NCBI GenBank assembly: GCA_021613335.1 | Contig: JAJTWR010000013.1 | Coordinates: forward strand, 124,001 to 188,000 | Direction: 5' to 3' | DNA length: 64,000 bases | DNA from: Whitmania pigra | Lineage: Eukaryota > Annelida > Clitellata > Hirudinida > Haemopidae | Shown: piece by piece, positions 1 to 12,076 of the stretch | Layout: each line of letters starts with the position of its first letter | Position numbering within the stretch: position 1 is the stretch's first letter | Translations under genes and position numbers: made by a program | The notes under the pieces: model-generated | What the model was told of the DNA's origin: nothing | What the model saw: the letters and a program-made list of their open reading frames with translations, nothing else | The model's database searches: none

Positions 1-1307
1 ATCATGTCAATTATATTATATTATTCTACTTAAATCATCAACAAAATCAACTCTGAATCAACTATAAGAAAATGTGTCAATGATTCATCGAACTATCCAA
101 ATATTAATAATAAGGATAATTTTGTAGAGTAACTAAAAAGAGATTACATAATATCTAAAAATCGTGTCAAATGCATAAGAAGAAAAATATGGAATCATTA
201 ACATTGGTAGTATTGTAATTTTATCAAACAACTTTTTTTTTAGCAAAGACTCCCTTAGACTTTCCCACGTTTTAAGAATTTAGATGCTTAGGAAAATGCA
301 GCAGTTGCATTGGATTTTACGTTGGTTGGCATGCCTAATTGGCAAATTCCATTACATGTTCACGAAAGATGCAACATGTCTGTGGCTTCCATCCTTGAAG
401 TTCAAGGAGGATTTTTAAATTCCACCTCACTAATTGGATTCCATCATTAGCTAATCGGTTTTCTTCTTGCAACCTTTGCGTTGTTAATGTGCATTTTTAG
501 CGTTGTTAATATGAACTCTGATGAGATGTCAAACTTATTACAACACTTAAATAACATGAAACTTGAACACAATCGCCCACATAATTCTTGTTCAAAAGCT
601 TCACAAGGCAAAAGAAAAAATTATAATCCTGAACCCGTGTGTTGCAAATTGATTTCTCTATAGCTGAAAAGTCAAGTTAGCAACTGTTTAGGTAACTTCT
701 TAAATAAGCCTTGTGCGTGTTTCAGGCATTAAAACATTATCACAAAAATGTGCACTGTAATCATCAGTTCCATTATGCTTTCTTAATTAACCACAGTTGA
801 AGGATTTTAATTGATTGCACTCCTTAATGCAAATGCACAAGCTTAGTCTGATAAGTTCACAAAAGTAACCAGTAAGAGCTACTAGTAGTGCTGAGAATAA
901 TCAGTTGATCGTGAATAAATTGTTTGATAAGAACAATAAATTCTAGGAATTATCAATAAACTGCCCTCTACCAGTCAACTGCAATAGAAAACTTTGACTT
1001 AATTTTTTAAACTTTTTTTAACTTTCTTAACTGGCCCTACCATATCCGACATATATGACATATGTTATGGAGAAATGAAAAAGTCTACCAGAGTCTTTGT
1101 ACTCATTGTTGGAAATTGTGGATTCATTTCATTTTTTATAGATCACTTAATATGACCAGAAGTGTTCGCTTTCACAAGAACAATTAAAAGTAAATTATCA
1201 CTGCCGTAAGATAAGATCATTCACGCCTAAGATAACAATCAGTTGTTAATATCAATGAAGACATCACTTAAAAACTGTGAGGAGAAAACATGAAAGACAA
1301 CACATAC
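1..1307. other. AT-rich sequence, no gene seen
   Basis: No exon with convincing coding character and flanking splice sites is visible on either strand. The short open frames here start at random methionines and lack domain signatures. The stretch probably lies in or beyond the 3' part of the LIM gene on the minus strand. Confidence 0.5.
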
Positions 1308-4300
1308 CTTTGACTTTCTTGAAGATTGTGACAAATCTCCAGGACTTGCTGTTCTGTATTTCATCTGTTAACATCAACTTAGTATCACCATTCATCCCGC
1401 TTTACATAATTAAACTGCACATCGATTGAAACAGCAGAAAGAAAGTCATAAATCAATTCATAAGTTTCTCAAAAACCTACATTGTTCTGAATCGGTAAAA
1501 ATGCTTGTCTCTTTTCTGGATCTGCAAATATTTTCAAAGCTTAATGATTATGAAAGCATTATAAAAAGATCTATATACATCTACTGTGCCAAAGTTTGTT
1601 GGGTTATAAGAAATTAAGAATATATGACAATAATTAAAGAGTGTTCCAAAGTAGTAAAGAACTTAAGCCACATGAATAATATATATCATATTGACAATAA
1701 TGATATTAATAATAATTTAATGGAATAGCATATTGACAATACCTATAACATAAATAATAATATGATATCCATTATATAGAAGCGAATTTTGTTTTTGAGG
1801 ATAGTAAGTTTTCTTATAAATTTTTTAAATTTGTCCTCTTTAATAATGAGAATAATGATTAATTCAAGAAAATGCTCTTGAAGATAACAAATTTCTTATA
1901 TTACAAACATAATGTTTAAATAAGATCTAAAATATGGCACAATGGATTTAATGAAGTTAACGATGACAGGTATTAAGAGGTAGTTTTGAACACATGCATG
2001 TTGTTTCCAATAATATTTTCGAAAAGGTTACAAAAGTAGTTAACCATTCTCTTGAAACTACAAAACCAAAACAAGTTCAAGAATGCCAATTAAGATGGAA
2101 CATTTAAACGTGACAGTTAAATAGGCCAAGTAATCTGCTGTAAACATTTCCTTAAACTAGACAATAAATGATTATGGCAAAAAATAATAATAAATCAACT
2201 TTTATATTCCAATATTGGTCATCTACAATCTATACTCATCTCTAATAATTTAGAATTTTTTGAGAACTCTTGTAATAAACATTAACAATAAAACATTTAA
2301 GACATTTTTCCATCATGTTTTTCATTTAATGTTTTAATAACAATATTTTAATGTTGCTTCAAACAACAGAACACTCCTTATTAAGGGCAAGGACTCTTAG
2401 CATCCAGCAACAAACATGTCTCAAACTTCTGCTTGCAGTGAAGCACACAATCTTTAATTAAAACTAATAAACAAATCCAGTTATAAGGGAATCAAAGACT
2501 CAATAACAATGTAATAATATGAATGAGCTTTTCAGCAGACCATCATGATTTTTTTAAAGTTTGTTCATTTGATGGAATTCCTACTTTTAATTTTCATGCT
2601 TATCATCTACTACTGATGTCTTAAATAATAAACACCACACAACAAGCTTAGGCGCTTTCAGTCAGCTTCAAATGTCGACAACAGACTTTAACAAACATAA
2701 GAAGGGCTCTGTGGAAACATGGAATAAGGCATGCCTTTCAAGTTTAATCCATATTATTAAGTGGATCTGCACTCATGACCATTAATGTTTATTAATCCAT
2801 GAAATATAAGAGCTGCTTAGTGCATCTTACATCAGTCCTCGTGTGGCCAAGTGATATTTAGACAATGCCAGCTAATGCTTTATTCTGCACTCCCTGTTTA
2901 CAATCCCTTGATCAAACGTTCATAAAAAGAAATAACATCTCACTGACAGCATACTTCCTCAACCAAAACATCATAATGCTAATTTGATGCAAGAATCTAA
3001 GGAATTTAGAATAAAAATGTCCAAAGCATTTAAGAAAAAGATAGTAATGGTTCACAATTGAGTAAAATATCTATGGATATCACCAAAGCATTGAGAATTT
3101 GTAGCTAGTTTTAAATTTACCTTGAGTGTCTGAATCATCAAATACATCAGAAAGATGATCGTTTCTGGATGCTGCAGGTTCTCCTGTTGTTAAAACATGG
3201 AACTGCTTAACTTCAACAAGTGCAAAATTGTTTATTGACAATCCAATAAAATAATCAAAATATGTAAAACATTGCCATAAAATGTCAATAAGCATTAAAA
3301 TAAAATAATTTAAGTGATTGGAGTTTAATAACTGAAGACCATGTAAAGTGCATCTTATTATGCACAAATTTAGGAATCAATTGTGCCCTGCTCATGTGAG
3401 CACAAGAAATATGACAGAATGAAGCACCATCACTATCACCAATCATCATCATCATCAAGATGGATCTATAAGGACACACAAAGGCTTGCATTGCTTGCAG
3501 ATCACTTGGCTGAAGCCGCAGCAAAGCAGTTCATTTGATTTGCATGTCTAGGCAAAGTCCAATGCAACATGTTCTTGAGAACATGAAAATCATTAACAAG
3601 CTACAACATTTATACCAGATACTTTTCCAATTGAGTGAAACTAAGTTCTAAGAAACTAAACCTCACATTGAACAGAATACTGTCTTAACTTACCCTCATA
3701 AGAAGCATCTGATTTATATCCCGATGTGTTAAGGGTTGAGGCACGTGTCGAGGTTATTGTGTTTTTACTATATTCTTTTACTTTAGGAAAAAATCAAACT
3801 TAAATGCCAAGGCATAACTCAAAATCATAAAATGTAATCCTTAAAACAATCATAAAATGAAGTAAATGATATGTATCTGAACACATGCACAACTACAAAT
3901 TTATTACAAAATTAAAGTTGGATACAATAATTAGAGAATAAGTTAGAGATTAAAAACAAATAAAGGTAGCCAGATTCATATCAATGGCAGTTATGGGATA
4001 TAAAATGCTTCAAATGGAATTAACAAAACATCAAGAAATTAAAGATGCTGACATAGTATTCACATGTGTCTATTTTTTAAGTTAACTACAATTTATTAAT
4101 TAATAAATTTTCAAAAAAAAAATTGCAAGCCATTTTCAACATTCTAAAGCAAATCACACTTTGGTCTGAATCCTACAAAGTTTTGCAAGAATTTGAACCA
4201 AGGTCCCAGCTATGAATTCTTGCTTAGCCTAAAATTTTTTAAGAGCTAGGAAGCAGTTCAAATGGTAAAGTGAGGCAAAAAGTACTCTGGATCAATGGAT

Positions 4301-5342
4301 TGTAACCAGGACATTACAAAGGCATTTTCAAAGCTTTGGAGTCATTTATACTCCAAATAAATTAAAAGAAATGATGGCTTAGGAGGACATTACTAACAAT
4401 TCTTTGAAGACATATTATGAGTAACAATATTGAGAAATTGACACTAACCATCACTTAAGTAGTCCATATCGGATCCACTGGTAATGCCACCATCAATAGG
4501 CTTTTCCTGGTGAGCAGGGGTGGTGGGAGCTGATGCACTAAGTTTAGAAAAAGGAGCCAAAGTAGGTGCATCGTCTTGATGGACATTTTCTGAAGTTCTT
4601 CCTATTACAACTTGTTTCACAGGCATATCAGCATCGATTACGCAATTGGTACATAGATAATCACCTCCAGAATATGTTACTTTGTCACCTGCTTCAAACT
4701 TTCTCCTAAAAATTTAGTCAATTGTCAAAATAATATCATCAAAAAATACAAGACATTCAAATGATTTTACATGCATTTAGAGCAAAGAAAACATCCATCA
4801 TGATATGCATTATCATATGCTTTGACAATTTCTCCGTGAATGAACTTTTCACACACTTTACATGTCATACAGAATAACTTTTGGTAGTCTTCAACACAAT
4901 ATTGAAAGTTGTCCTTTGTATAAAATGATCCAGCAGCCAATAGTTTTTGACATTCTGTGAGAAAAATAGAAACATGGTTTATTTATGCTAAAATCTAAAT
5001 CTTAGATTATGTTGTGAACAAACATCAAGCCTTGTAAAAAAAAATGAAAAAATAATCAAACTGAAACTGGTTTCCAAAAAGCATAACACAGAGTTTATTT
5101 ACCTTTGCATTTAAAACATTTTATATGGAAATATTTTTCTTGGAGTTTAATAGTTTGACCCTTACAATTTTTGTTGCACGCACTGCAGGGAATCTTTCCT
5201 GCAACATTAAAAACATGTATTTTCCAGTGAAAGTATAGTTTTTTACTTGGAAAAATGTATACGCTTAAAACTACATATGTTTCATTTAGCACCTACGTTA
5301 TCACTTTTCAAAAGCTTGTACTTAAAAAATGAACTTACCCAT
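1308..5342 (-). CDS. abLIM-type LIM-domain protein, 5' part (actin-binding LIM family)
   Basis: Exons read on the minus strand are 5342-5339 (start codon plus one base), 5198-5103, 4954-4771, 4705-4449, then 3767-3694, 3183-3121 and possibly 1364-1308. The first four join in phase. They encode two LIM domains directly after the start: the first opens MGKIPCSACN and continues FHIKCFKCKECQK; the second runs from CKVCEKF through YHDGCFLCSKC to GGDYLCTNC. All zinc-binding Cys/His positions are present. Spacing and sequence match LIM1-LIM2 of abLIM/UNC-115 proteins, which link actin to signalling. A Ser/Thr/Pro-rich linker follows. Exons 3767-3694 and 3183-3121 join in phase with each other, but the join from 4449 to 3767 is out of phase, so an exon is probably missing from the model there. 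The usual LIM3, LIM4 and villin headpiece were not found; the gene may run beyond the window or the protein may be short. Other LIM families are possible but fit less well. Confidence 0.72.
1365..3120. other. Probable long intron of the LIM gene
   Basis: AT-rich DNA between two candidate minus-strand exons. No repeat family or coding exon recognised. Confidence 0.35.
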
Positions 5343-5603
5343 GTTTCAATATTTTGAGAAGTCCTAAACCCAATCTAGTCCAGAATTTCGAAGCACAGCG
5401 CATTAATGAGACACGGCGAACTCCAGCTAAAGGGCGTTTTATGCTGTACGATGTTGCTTACGGTTTAAGGAGCACTTATCTATCTAATTATATGGAATTA
5501 TTAAATTTAATTTTATATTAATAAAGCATGTTAGCTTTAAAATTTCAAATATTCAAAAATAATCGAAAAGATGACTCATTCCGTCAGTAGAAAGGCGTGA
5601 TAA
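5343..5603. other. Upstream region of the LIM gene
   Basis: Sequence directly before the LIM-gene start codon (minus strand). It should contain the 5' UTR and promoter. No TATA box or other motif is convincing, and no other gene is seen. Confidence 0.35.
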
Positions 5604-5629
5604 GGGGTCGTCCACAAATCAAGTCACGC
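5604..5629. repeat. Solo terminal inverted repeat related to the 55.5-kb transposon
   Basis: The sequence GGGGTCGTCCACAAATCAAG followed by TCACGC matches the end of the element at 55465-56834 (GGGGCCGTCCATAAAG...GTCACGC) at most positions. No partner end was found nearby, so this looks like a broken or solitary end of a related element. Confidence 0.5.
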
Positions 5630-5689
5630 ACCAATGAATGATGAGCTGCTCCAAAAGTAGCAATACAGTAAATTTGAAGGGGGGAAGGA

Positions 5690-5903
5690 CACCATTTAAG
5701 CCTTTTCCAAAGGGGTGGGGTAAACCCTCGCAAAACTTGAGGAGACAACCTTTTTTATGCTTCTAGCCAAAATTCAGGGGTCAAATTGAGTAAGGTTGTA
5801 CTCATATCTTTTGAGTTATCACAACAATAAAGTGGGTATCCTCAAGATTCTCACTGCGCTTCTGAGTCAAGGGGGCCGTTGCTCCCCTCAAATTACGTCC
5901 GTG
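5690..5903 (+). mobile_element. MITE-like repeat, copy 1
   Basis: Shares ordered blocks with copies at 8216-8392, 34555-34704 and 34785-34876: a G-rich block with AAACCCTCGCA, then GATGACCTTTTTT-like sequence followed by GCTTCTAG, an AAATTCAGG block, and an end reading AAATTACGTCC(C)TG. This copy has GTCCGTG at its right end. No coding capacity. Confidence 0.55.
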
Positions 5904-6218
5904 ATAAAACCACCCAAGATGAAGTGCCGTCGCTTAAGGACAGTTTCTTGAGATTCATGCTCGCCAAATTTCCTCAAGGCTTTCTGAATGTGTGTACAAA
6001 ATTAAAATCTCAAGTTAATTCAATATCTTTAATATTCTGTTATGGGCCTATAGAGAACAGCATTCAGGCGCATTCAATGCCTCATGTACGCTGATGATGT
6101 CCAAGTCTACGGTTAGCCAGGTCAAACCGGAAATCTTTTGGCGAAGATATAGGGCTTTATGGGCACCATCAGCAATTGGATGTTAAGCCGTCGTCTCCAA
6201 CTGAGTGCTAACCAAACC

Positions 6219-8133
6219 CAGTGGCGTACCAACTGTTCTTTCCGCCCGGGGCGGTGATTTGCCGCCTCCCCATCTCCTCATGGCCATTAATAATCCTTAA
6301 CTTTAAAGCTTTCGAAAAGCTCTCAAATATTTTTACAATCAAATCGGTTACAAATTTAAAAACTCTCCCCACTTTTCCACATTTTTATAACAGTTTCAAA
6401 ATTCGGTCCATCTTTAGAGATGACTGCCAAGTCTGTAAGCCTTGACTGGCTCATCAATAACAAAAAATAGTTTTTTATTAACTTAAGTTTGGAGAAAGAG
6501 CGCTCTCATCTGACAGCACTAATAGCCATGGCTAGCAAGATCACAATATTAAAGGCAGAATCTCTGTATGAAGTGTTGAGTTTAAACTATGTGTGATTTA
6601 ATATGATATATGTATCTATGTTTTGTTGTCTGGGGACGCTTAGCTAGTTCTAAACTGTTTTGATTGCCGTTGTCGTGTAGTTCGTCGAGTCGAGTTCTTA
6701 CGTAGTTTCTTAGTCGTTTCTTAGATGTTTATTTAGTTTAAATAAACTACATTAACCTTCTGATACAACTTTGTATTTATTCCATCATCAGACATTAGTT
6801 ATGACAAACTCAACATGAAGCTCAAAATTTGAGAGGGACCATCGGTTTTATCGCTTCCTGAAGCTTCCATAAAATACTTCAATCTCTTATTTTCGGCAAA
6901 GAATTATTTCTCTATGTCTTTATCAACTACGCCAATCAGACATGGGACAAATACTCACGTACTCAAAACTAAATCAAATACTAGTACAAGTACTCAAGTC
7001 CAAGTACGAGTACAAGTACAAGTACTTTACACTGTGAGCTATGAAGAAGTACTTGTACAAGTACATTACTAATTTGTCTCTGCTCCGATGCTTAAAAGCG
7101 ATTGTCTAATATTCAACTTTATTTGTTCGATGTCGTTCCAATCTTATCAACAATCACCGTTCTATCTTTAAAAAACTTGCACTCTGCAGACACATCTTTT
7201 CCTTTACGCAAATAATCGTTGATTGCAAAAGAAGAAACTTTTGGTTAATTCGCAATTTTGCTTAATCGGTGAAGGAATTTTCAGTGTTCTATATACTCTA
7301 TAATATATGAATACCTAACATATACACTTGACCAACATTAGATAGAAGGTGCATTTAATGTGTCATGTCAATGGCCGTTTATTTCCAAATGTCCAAAAAA
7401 TAACTAATCACTTCTACCAAAACTTTGTGAAGTCACAATGCCTTGCCCTCTAAATGAACTTTTCTACCCTAAATTGTATGCTCCCATGTTGAATGCAATG
7501 TTTCCTCTGATTTTTTTGAGTCTGTGCACTTTCTTCTATTTAACATTTTAGAGATAGAGTAAAATTTTGTGTGCACTGCGGATGAGGCGTCAGAAGATTA
7601 TCGCTTTATTGGTGTCCACAATTTGCTATGACACAATAAACCTTTTAGTGTGTGTTTAATATATCAACAAGTTGAGGACTGAACAAGAGACAAGAGTTAC
7701 GTGTCAAAATATCACTTATTGTTAAAACATAGGTATTGCAGACCAGTGGCGTACCAGTTGTTATTGCCCCCCTCTTAACCGCTAATAATCGACTCATCGA
7801 TTATGGGGTCGATAAACAAGCTTTTCAACAAAATGAGAACAAGTACTGAAGGTCCAAGTACAAGTACAAGTACAAGTATCTGAAATCGGTACTCGAGTAC
7901 AAGCACAAGTACCAAGTACCACATGTCTGGTCATAATTATCATCAAGCAGATTTGACGATATGAAAAAAGCGTATTTGTTTGCAAGATCATGAACTTGCT
8001 GAAATCTGACTCATCAATGGAAACAGCAAAAACTGAGGAGAGGGGGTGGCCGACTTTCTATTTTTTATTTTTTACGCACTCCCTCGAAATGCCGCTCCTG
8101 CCGCACCTCCCCCTCCCCATTAGTACGCCACTG
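6219..8133. mobile_element. hAT-like non-autonomous DNA element (1.9 kb) with 8-bp target duplication
   Basis: Begins CAGTGGCGTACCAACTG and ends TAGTACGCCACTG, so the terminal 11 bases are inverted copies with the CAGTGGCG form typical of hAT ends. It is flanked by 8-bp direct repeats ACCAAACC (6211-6218) and ACAAAACC (8134-8141), 7 of 8 identical, the hAT target-site length. No intact transposase frame is present. A second CAGTGGCGTACC at 7744 inside suggests a nested or rearranged copy. Two AAGTAC-rich arrays lie within. Confidence 0.72.
6937..7929. repeat. Paired AAGTAC-rich arrays in inverted setting inside the hAT-like element
   Basis: At 6961-7065 and 7846-7920 the hexamer AAGTAC (and its complement GTACTT) recurs many times. 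The outer borders are inverted copies: CAGACATGGGACAAATACT at 6937 and a block ending ACATGTCTG at 7929. This may be a further nested element, but the flanking 8-mers do not match well enough to prove an insertion. Confidence 0.4.
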
Positions 8134-8215
8134 ACAAAACCTGATATGATATGTTGCTTATCTCTTCCAGGTCGGTTGTCATCTGCTCCAACCTGATCCA
8201 GGTAGTACAATCCAT

Positions 8216-8392
8216 GAATTTCAGTTTTTTCCAGGGGAAGGGGGAGCAAGCCCCTAGAACAACATTAGGAGATGACCTTTTTTTTGCTTCTAGATAAAAT
8301 TCAAAGAGGTCAAACTCTCGAAAAAGATGAATGTTTTTGCTTCTAGTCTAAAGTCAGTTTCCTCCCTGCCCCCTTCCAAATGACGTCCCTGG
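8216..8392 (+). mobile_element. MITE-like repeat, copy 2, with target duplication
   Basis: A 177-bp insertion flanked by the direct repeat TACAATCCAT (8206-8215 and 8393-8402). The right end reads AAATGACGTCCCTG, as in the other copies. It interrupts the LINE frame, which continues on either side, so the repeat is younger than the LINE. Confidence 0.72.
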
Positions 8393-8603
8393 TACAATCC
8401 ATTTCAACCTGGGAGTCTGGCTAGATTCAGATTGCTTATGATCATTGTTTTATTGCCGTTCATTGCCACAAACGCCTACGAAAGAACGCTATATACATGA
8501 TTATGACAACGCTCCTCAAATTTAGACTAGACGCTCAATCTGTGGGAGGGTTTGCTCTTCCCCTTGGAAAAAGCTGCAGAACGACATTTCCTGGTTGGTT
8601 GTC

Positions 8604-8642
8604 TATTAACGTCCATTTCATAATTAGATGATTAGGATGTAA
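8604..8642 (-). repeat. SINE tail fragment
   Basis: The stretch from TATTAACGTCC to GATGATTAGGATG matches the tail of the SINE at 57507-57634 (TATTAACGTCC...GATGATTAGGACG). Only the tail region is present. Confidence 0.5.
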
Positions 8643-9884
8643 GGACATTCGCTATTTTGTTACCTCTTTATAGCGGCTCACTCATCCGAACGAACCCCGT
8701 GACGATTGTTATCACGTGATTGGCATTTCCTAAGATTATTATGAATCATATAAATCATAAGACCATCACATGAAAACTGTGACAAACAGTTGTATCAGTT
8801 ATTCTTGGACGAGCATAAGACGAACGTTGGGGGACGGAACGGTGGACGAACTCAAGATTGCCTTGGAGTCTGATGGCTAGTCAAAAAGAAATTAAAGTGA
8901 AGTGGTTCCTTAAAACAGGAGACAATCCTTAAGGATGGCTATGATCTGTTAAGTTAGGCTCAACACAAGCCATCACAGGCCACTTCAATGAAAGTGGTGA
9001 TTAAAAGAATGTGATCCTCACGAACCTCTAAGGCTAGTTATATATCTGAGGTTATTTCTTGACGAAATGTGGTGGCTCAAAATCGTCAGCAAGTGCGTTG
9101 TGCTGGTCAGCATAAAAACCACTCACTTCTTCTCTTACATTACCAAACATGTGTCCATTAGATAATTACTTAGCTGGATTGTTCTCATTCCAAATAAACT
9201 TTGGATACCAGCTGACATTTGTACCAAATGATACTTAGTTAATCAAACATGTTATTATTATTGCTTATGGAACTCAATCACTGAGCAATGAGAATTAATA
9301 ACAGTCATTAATTTAGTAAAATCGTAATGACCAGATGTCCTTGTTTATAACTAATATTAAAACTAGTGATCGTAATACCAAATGTTTCTGTGAAGTAAAA
9401 CAATCGAACTTAGATTAAATTGCCACTTTTATAAAATTACATCACATTTCATGACATTTCAAAGTTGAGATACAAATGGACTTAATACAAAGCAGGTACA
9501 ATTTCCTCTTGCTTAAAAGTCAGAGTGTTATTTTTCCATATGATAGCAGTAGAAAGCATCAGAGAATTTAAGTGTTGGAAAGCCTCAACATGTATGTTCC
9601 TTCAATCCACGTAATTTCAACACATTTCAATGAAATTAAGCAAAACAACGGTCAGAACTTTCAGTGCATTTAAAGTGATTCTTTCCATTTCAAAACAAAG
9701 TGCTGTGCATACAATCATTCCAGCCTAAGCGGAACGTAGATGAAACATCTCAATAATAAATGTTCAAGGAGCAATAAGAACAATCATAAATCAAAGAACA
9801 ATAACAAAGAAATCATAAAAAAGCAATTAATGTTACAGACAAATGTTTAGAGAAATGCCAAACAAAAGCTATGTCCAGCAAAAA
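8643..9884. other. Intergenic, no gene seen
   Basis: No coding exons or recognisable repeats. The part next to 9885 should include the LAMP 3' UTR. Confidence 0.4.
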
Positions 9885-10957
9885 TTAAACTGATTCATAA
9901 CCAGCTCTTCTCTTTCTTCTGCTAATTAGATAAGCAATAAGGACTATGAGAATAAGGGCAATGAGCACTGATCCAACAATGATCGGGATCAAGTTGTTTG
10001 TCTCGAGGCAGTTTTTCTCTTGAAAATCAAAAAATTACATAAGTTTAAAAGTTCTGAAATTCATAAAAAAAAGGGCATTCATATAATTTATGTAACAACC
10101 TCCATTGGAGTTGAACACTGTCGTTGTTGCATTGTGCCTAAACGCCTCCACATGGAAGTCCCGAATTTCTGCTGTGACAGTGTAGTTCCATTGACCTAGA
10201 GTTGTACCTTCCAATTTTATTCCTTCATCGCATCTGTATCCCAGCCCATCTTGATTTCCGTACTGAGTTAAATTTGCCTCAGATGCTGGAAAACATCAAA
10301 TAATTTCAGAAAAAATAATATATTGTAAGATACTTCCATAAATTACTGCAGACCTTTGCCTTTACCCTTGAAACCAGTAAAGTAGTCCAGATCAAAATCC
10401 AGCAAGACATCACTCATAAAGTAATTATTTTCTTTTAGCTCAGAAAAGGTAAAGGTCAAGATCCAATCATTAAAAAAATGGAGAGAAATATGTTCTTCCT
10501 GATTTCCACACTTTCCATCACTTTTGTATACCTTGGCCACCTCTTCTTTTGATGAATTTAGCTGAAAAAAAATTCATATAATCACTGCTGTTTTTCAATC
10601 AACAATATCTTCCTACATTGTTGGATTGCCAGGCTTTTATTTTGATGGATGCCTGCAACAGAATGCAAACTTCTGAAGAATCATTCACATAGTAAATATT
10701 TGGAGGAGTTGGGGTGGTGGTTGGTATCACAGCAGATGAGGTGAATGGCTTTGTACTCAATGTGCTTGTGGGCATCGGGGATGCGGTAGTTTTACGAGTA
10801 GAGGTAAAATGTCCAGGAGTCACCTGCGTAACTTGCGAATCGGACGCTAAAGAAAAAATAATTTGTCACATAAATGAAACTCCCTCAAAGCAATATAATA
10901 ATATGAACCTGCAACCACGTAAAACAATGCCAAGAGAAAAACAATTGCAGTCGACAT
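9885..10957 (-). CDS. LAMP: LAMP-family lysosome-associated membrane protein, single luminal domain
   Basis: Five exons on the minus strand (10957-10909, 10846-10617, 10561-10366, 10285-10100, 10018-9885) join in phase to 264 residues. They encode a signal peptide (MSTAIVFLLALFYVVAG), a Ser/Thr/Pro-rich mucin-like stretch (about residues 18-65), one LAMP luminal domain, a transmembrane helix (LIPIIVGSVLIALILIVLIAY) and a short basic tail ending RRAGYESV. The four domain cysteines fit the LAMP pattern (VCILLQASIK, GKCGNQEEHIS, LGYRCDEG, EKNCLETNN). The final GY-x-x-hydrophobic motif is the tyrosine signal that sends LAMPs to lysosomes through AP complexes. LAMP1/2 have two luminal domains; one domain plus a mucin stretch is the CD68/LAMP5-like layout. 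Confidence 0.93.
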
Positions 10958-10999
10958 ATTGATCCGGTTGGCTATTCTGAATTCAGCTTTTCACGAACG

Positions 11000-11880
11000 A
11001 ACTACTGTCATATGACAACTTTCGGACGATAAACTTTACCTCATCCTACGGAGGCGTGGAAATTTCGCAGGGAGCCCAATTATAAAGCGCTCACACGTTC
11101 CGAATATCTACTACATGGTAATTTTAAACAATAAATAAATTTATTAATTATTAATAAATTGTTGAAACACTTTTAGGAGAATCGCAAGACTCAGATGTCA
11201 TCTCTTTACTTTTAAAGTTCTACGCCGCTTTAAGCAATTGCTGCCAAATAACCAACAACATCAAAATTTTTATTATTGAATCATTCAGTTTATAATATTT
11301 AATTTTCTATACATTCATCACCAACTTGATTATTCAATCTTCATGATATTCAACCACTTAATTGCAACTAAACTAATGATAAAATTTCTCTCAAAATATC
11401 CTATTTTGTTAATGACAGGCATTTATTTATATATCTATTTATCTGTTCGAAGGGCTATTCTTAAGCCATTCGCACGACCAGTCGACAAAGATCTCAACAA
11501 AATAAAGAAACGAAAAAATTGTCAATATCGATCAAGAAACAAAATCAATGTTAATCGACAACTTTTAGAAAATTTGATAAATTTTCGTCAATCAATAATG
11601 ATTTAAATCGATAGAGTATACCGGCAAACTCTGTTTCGTCTGGTAGGGAGTTCCAGACGTAGAGAACTCAATTTCAAAAAAATTAATCTTATTAGCCGAG
11701 TACTTCCTCCCGCCAACTTCTCCGCGTACGATTATAATTTGCAAATTGGACATAAGATTAATTTTAACTAAACCATGAAGCATTTTAAACAAAAAGCACA
11801 AATCCTAAATTAAACCGCAATGTTCGAATGTTCTGAGCCCTAGAATCTCAAGTCTTGCTAGGTACAGTTGGTTACATTTA
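11000..11880. other. Intergenic upstream of LAMP
   Basis: AT-rich DNA with no supported exon. The part next to the LAMP start (10958-11100) should hold its promoter. Short open frames here show no domain or splice evidence. Confidence 0.35.
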
Positions 11881-12045
11881 TAAATATAAATATTATTTAG
11901 ATTATTAATATTATATATATTATATATTATATTATTATATATATATTAAGAATATTTATATATATAAATATATTATGTTATATTATATTATTATATTATT
12001 ATATATATAAATATATTATATTATTATATTATTATATATATAAAT
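11880..12045. repeat. TA/TTA-rich low-complexity DNA
   Basis: Long runs of ATAT and ATT units, including alternating TATATATAAATA blocks. Simple-sequence DNA without coding capacity. Confidence 0.8.
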
Positions 12046-12076
12046 AGCGCGAGATATGTTAGATGGAAATCTACTT

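Larger units (their letters stand above)
5904..8600 (+). mobile_element. Degenerate LINE reverse-transcriptase fragment, split by later insertions
   Basis: Around 6078-6218 the plus strand reads the polymerase motif MYADDVQVYG followed after two stops by ISNWMLSRRLQLSANQTQ, which is the YADD core and downstream region of a CR1/L2-like reverse transcriptase. The frame breaks at 6219, where a hAT-like element begins, and resumes after 8134 (MICCLSLPGRLSSAPT). A small MITE interrupts again at 8216-8392, after which the frame resumes FNLGVWLDSDC, the family's conserved LGV..DS block. Several stops show it is dead. Confidence 0.7.

Noticed and set aside
3285..3524. Candidate extra LIM-gene exon at 3.3-3.5 kb (minus)
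   Set aside because: The frame has ATG-repeat-derived Met runs and no donor/acceptor pair that keeps phase with its neighbours.
7990..8249. Overlapping open frames on both strands
   Set aside because: They lie across the right end of the hAT-like element and the LINE remnant and change frame at the insertion borders.
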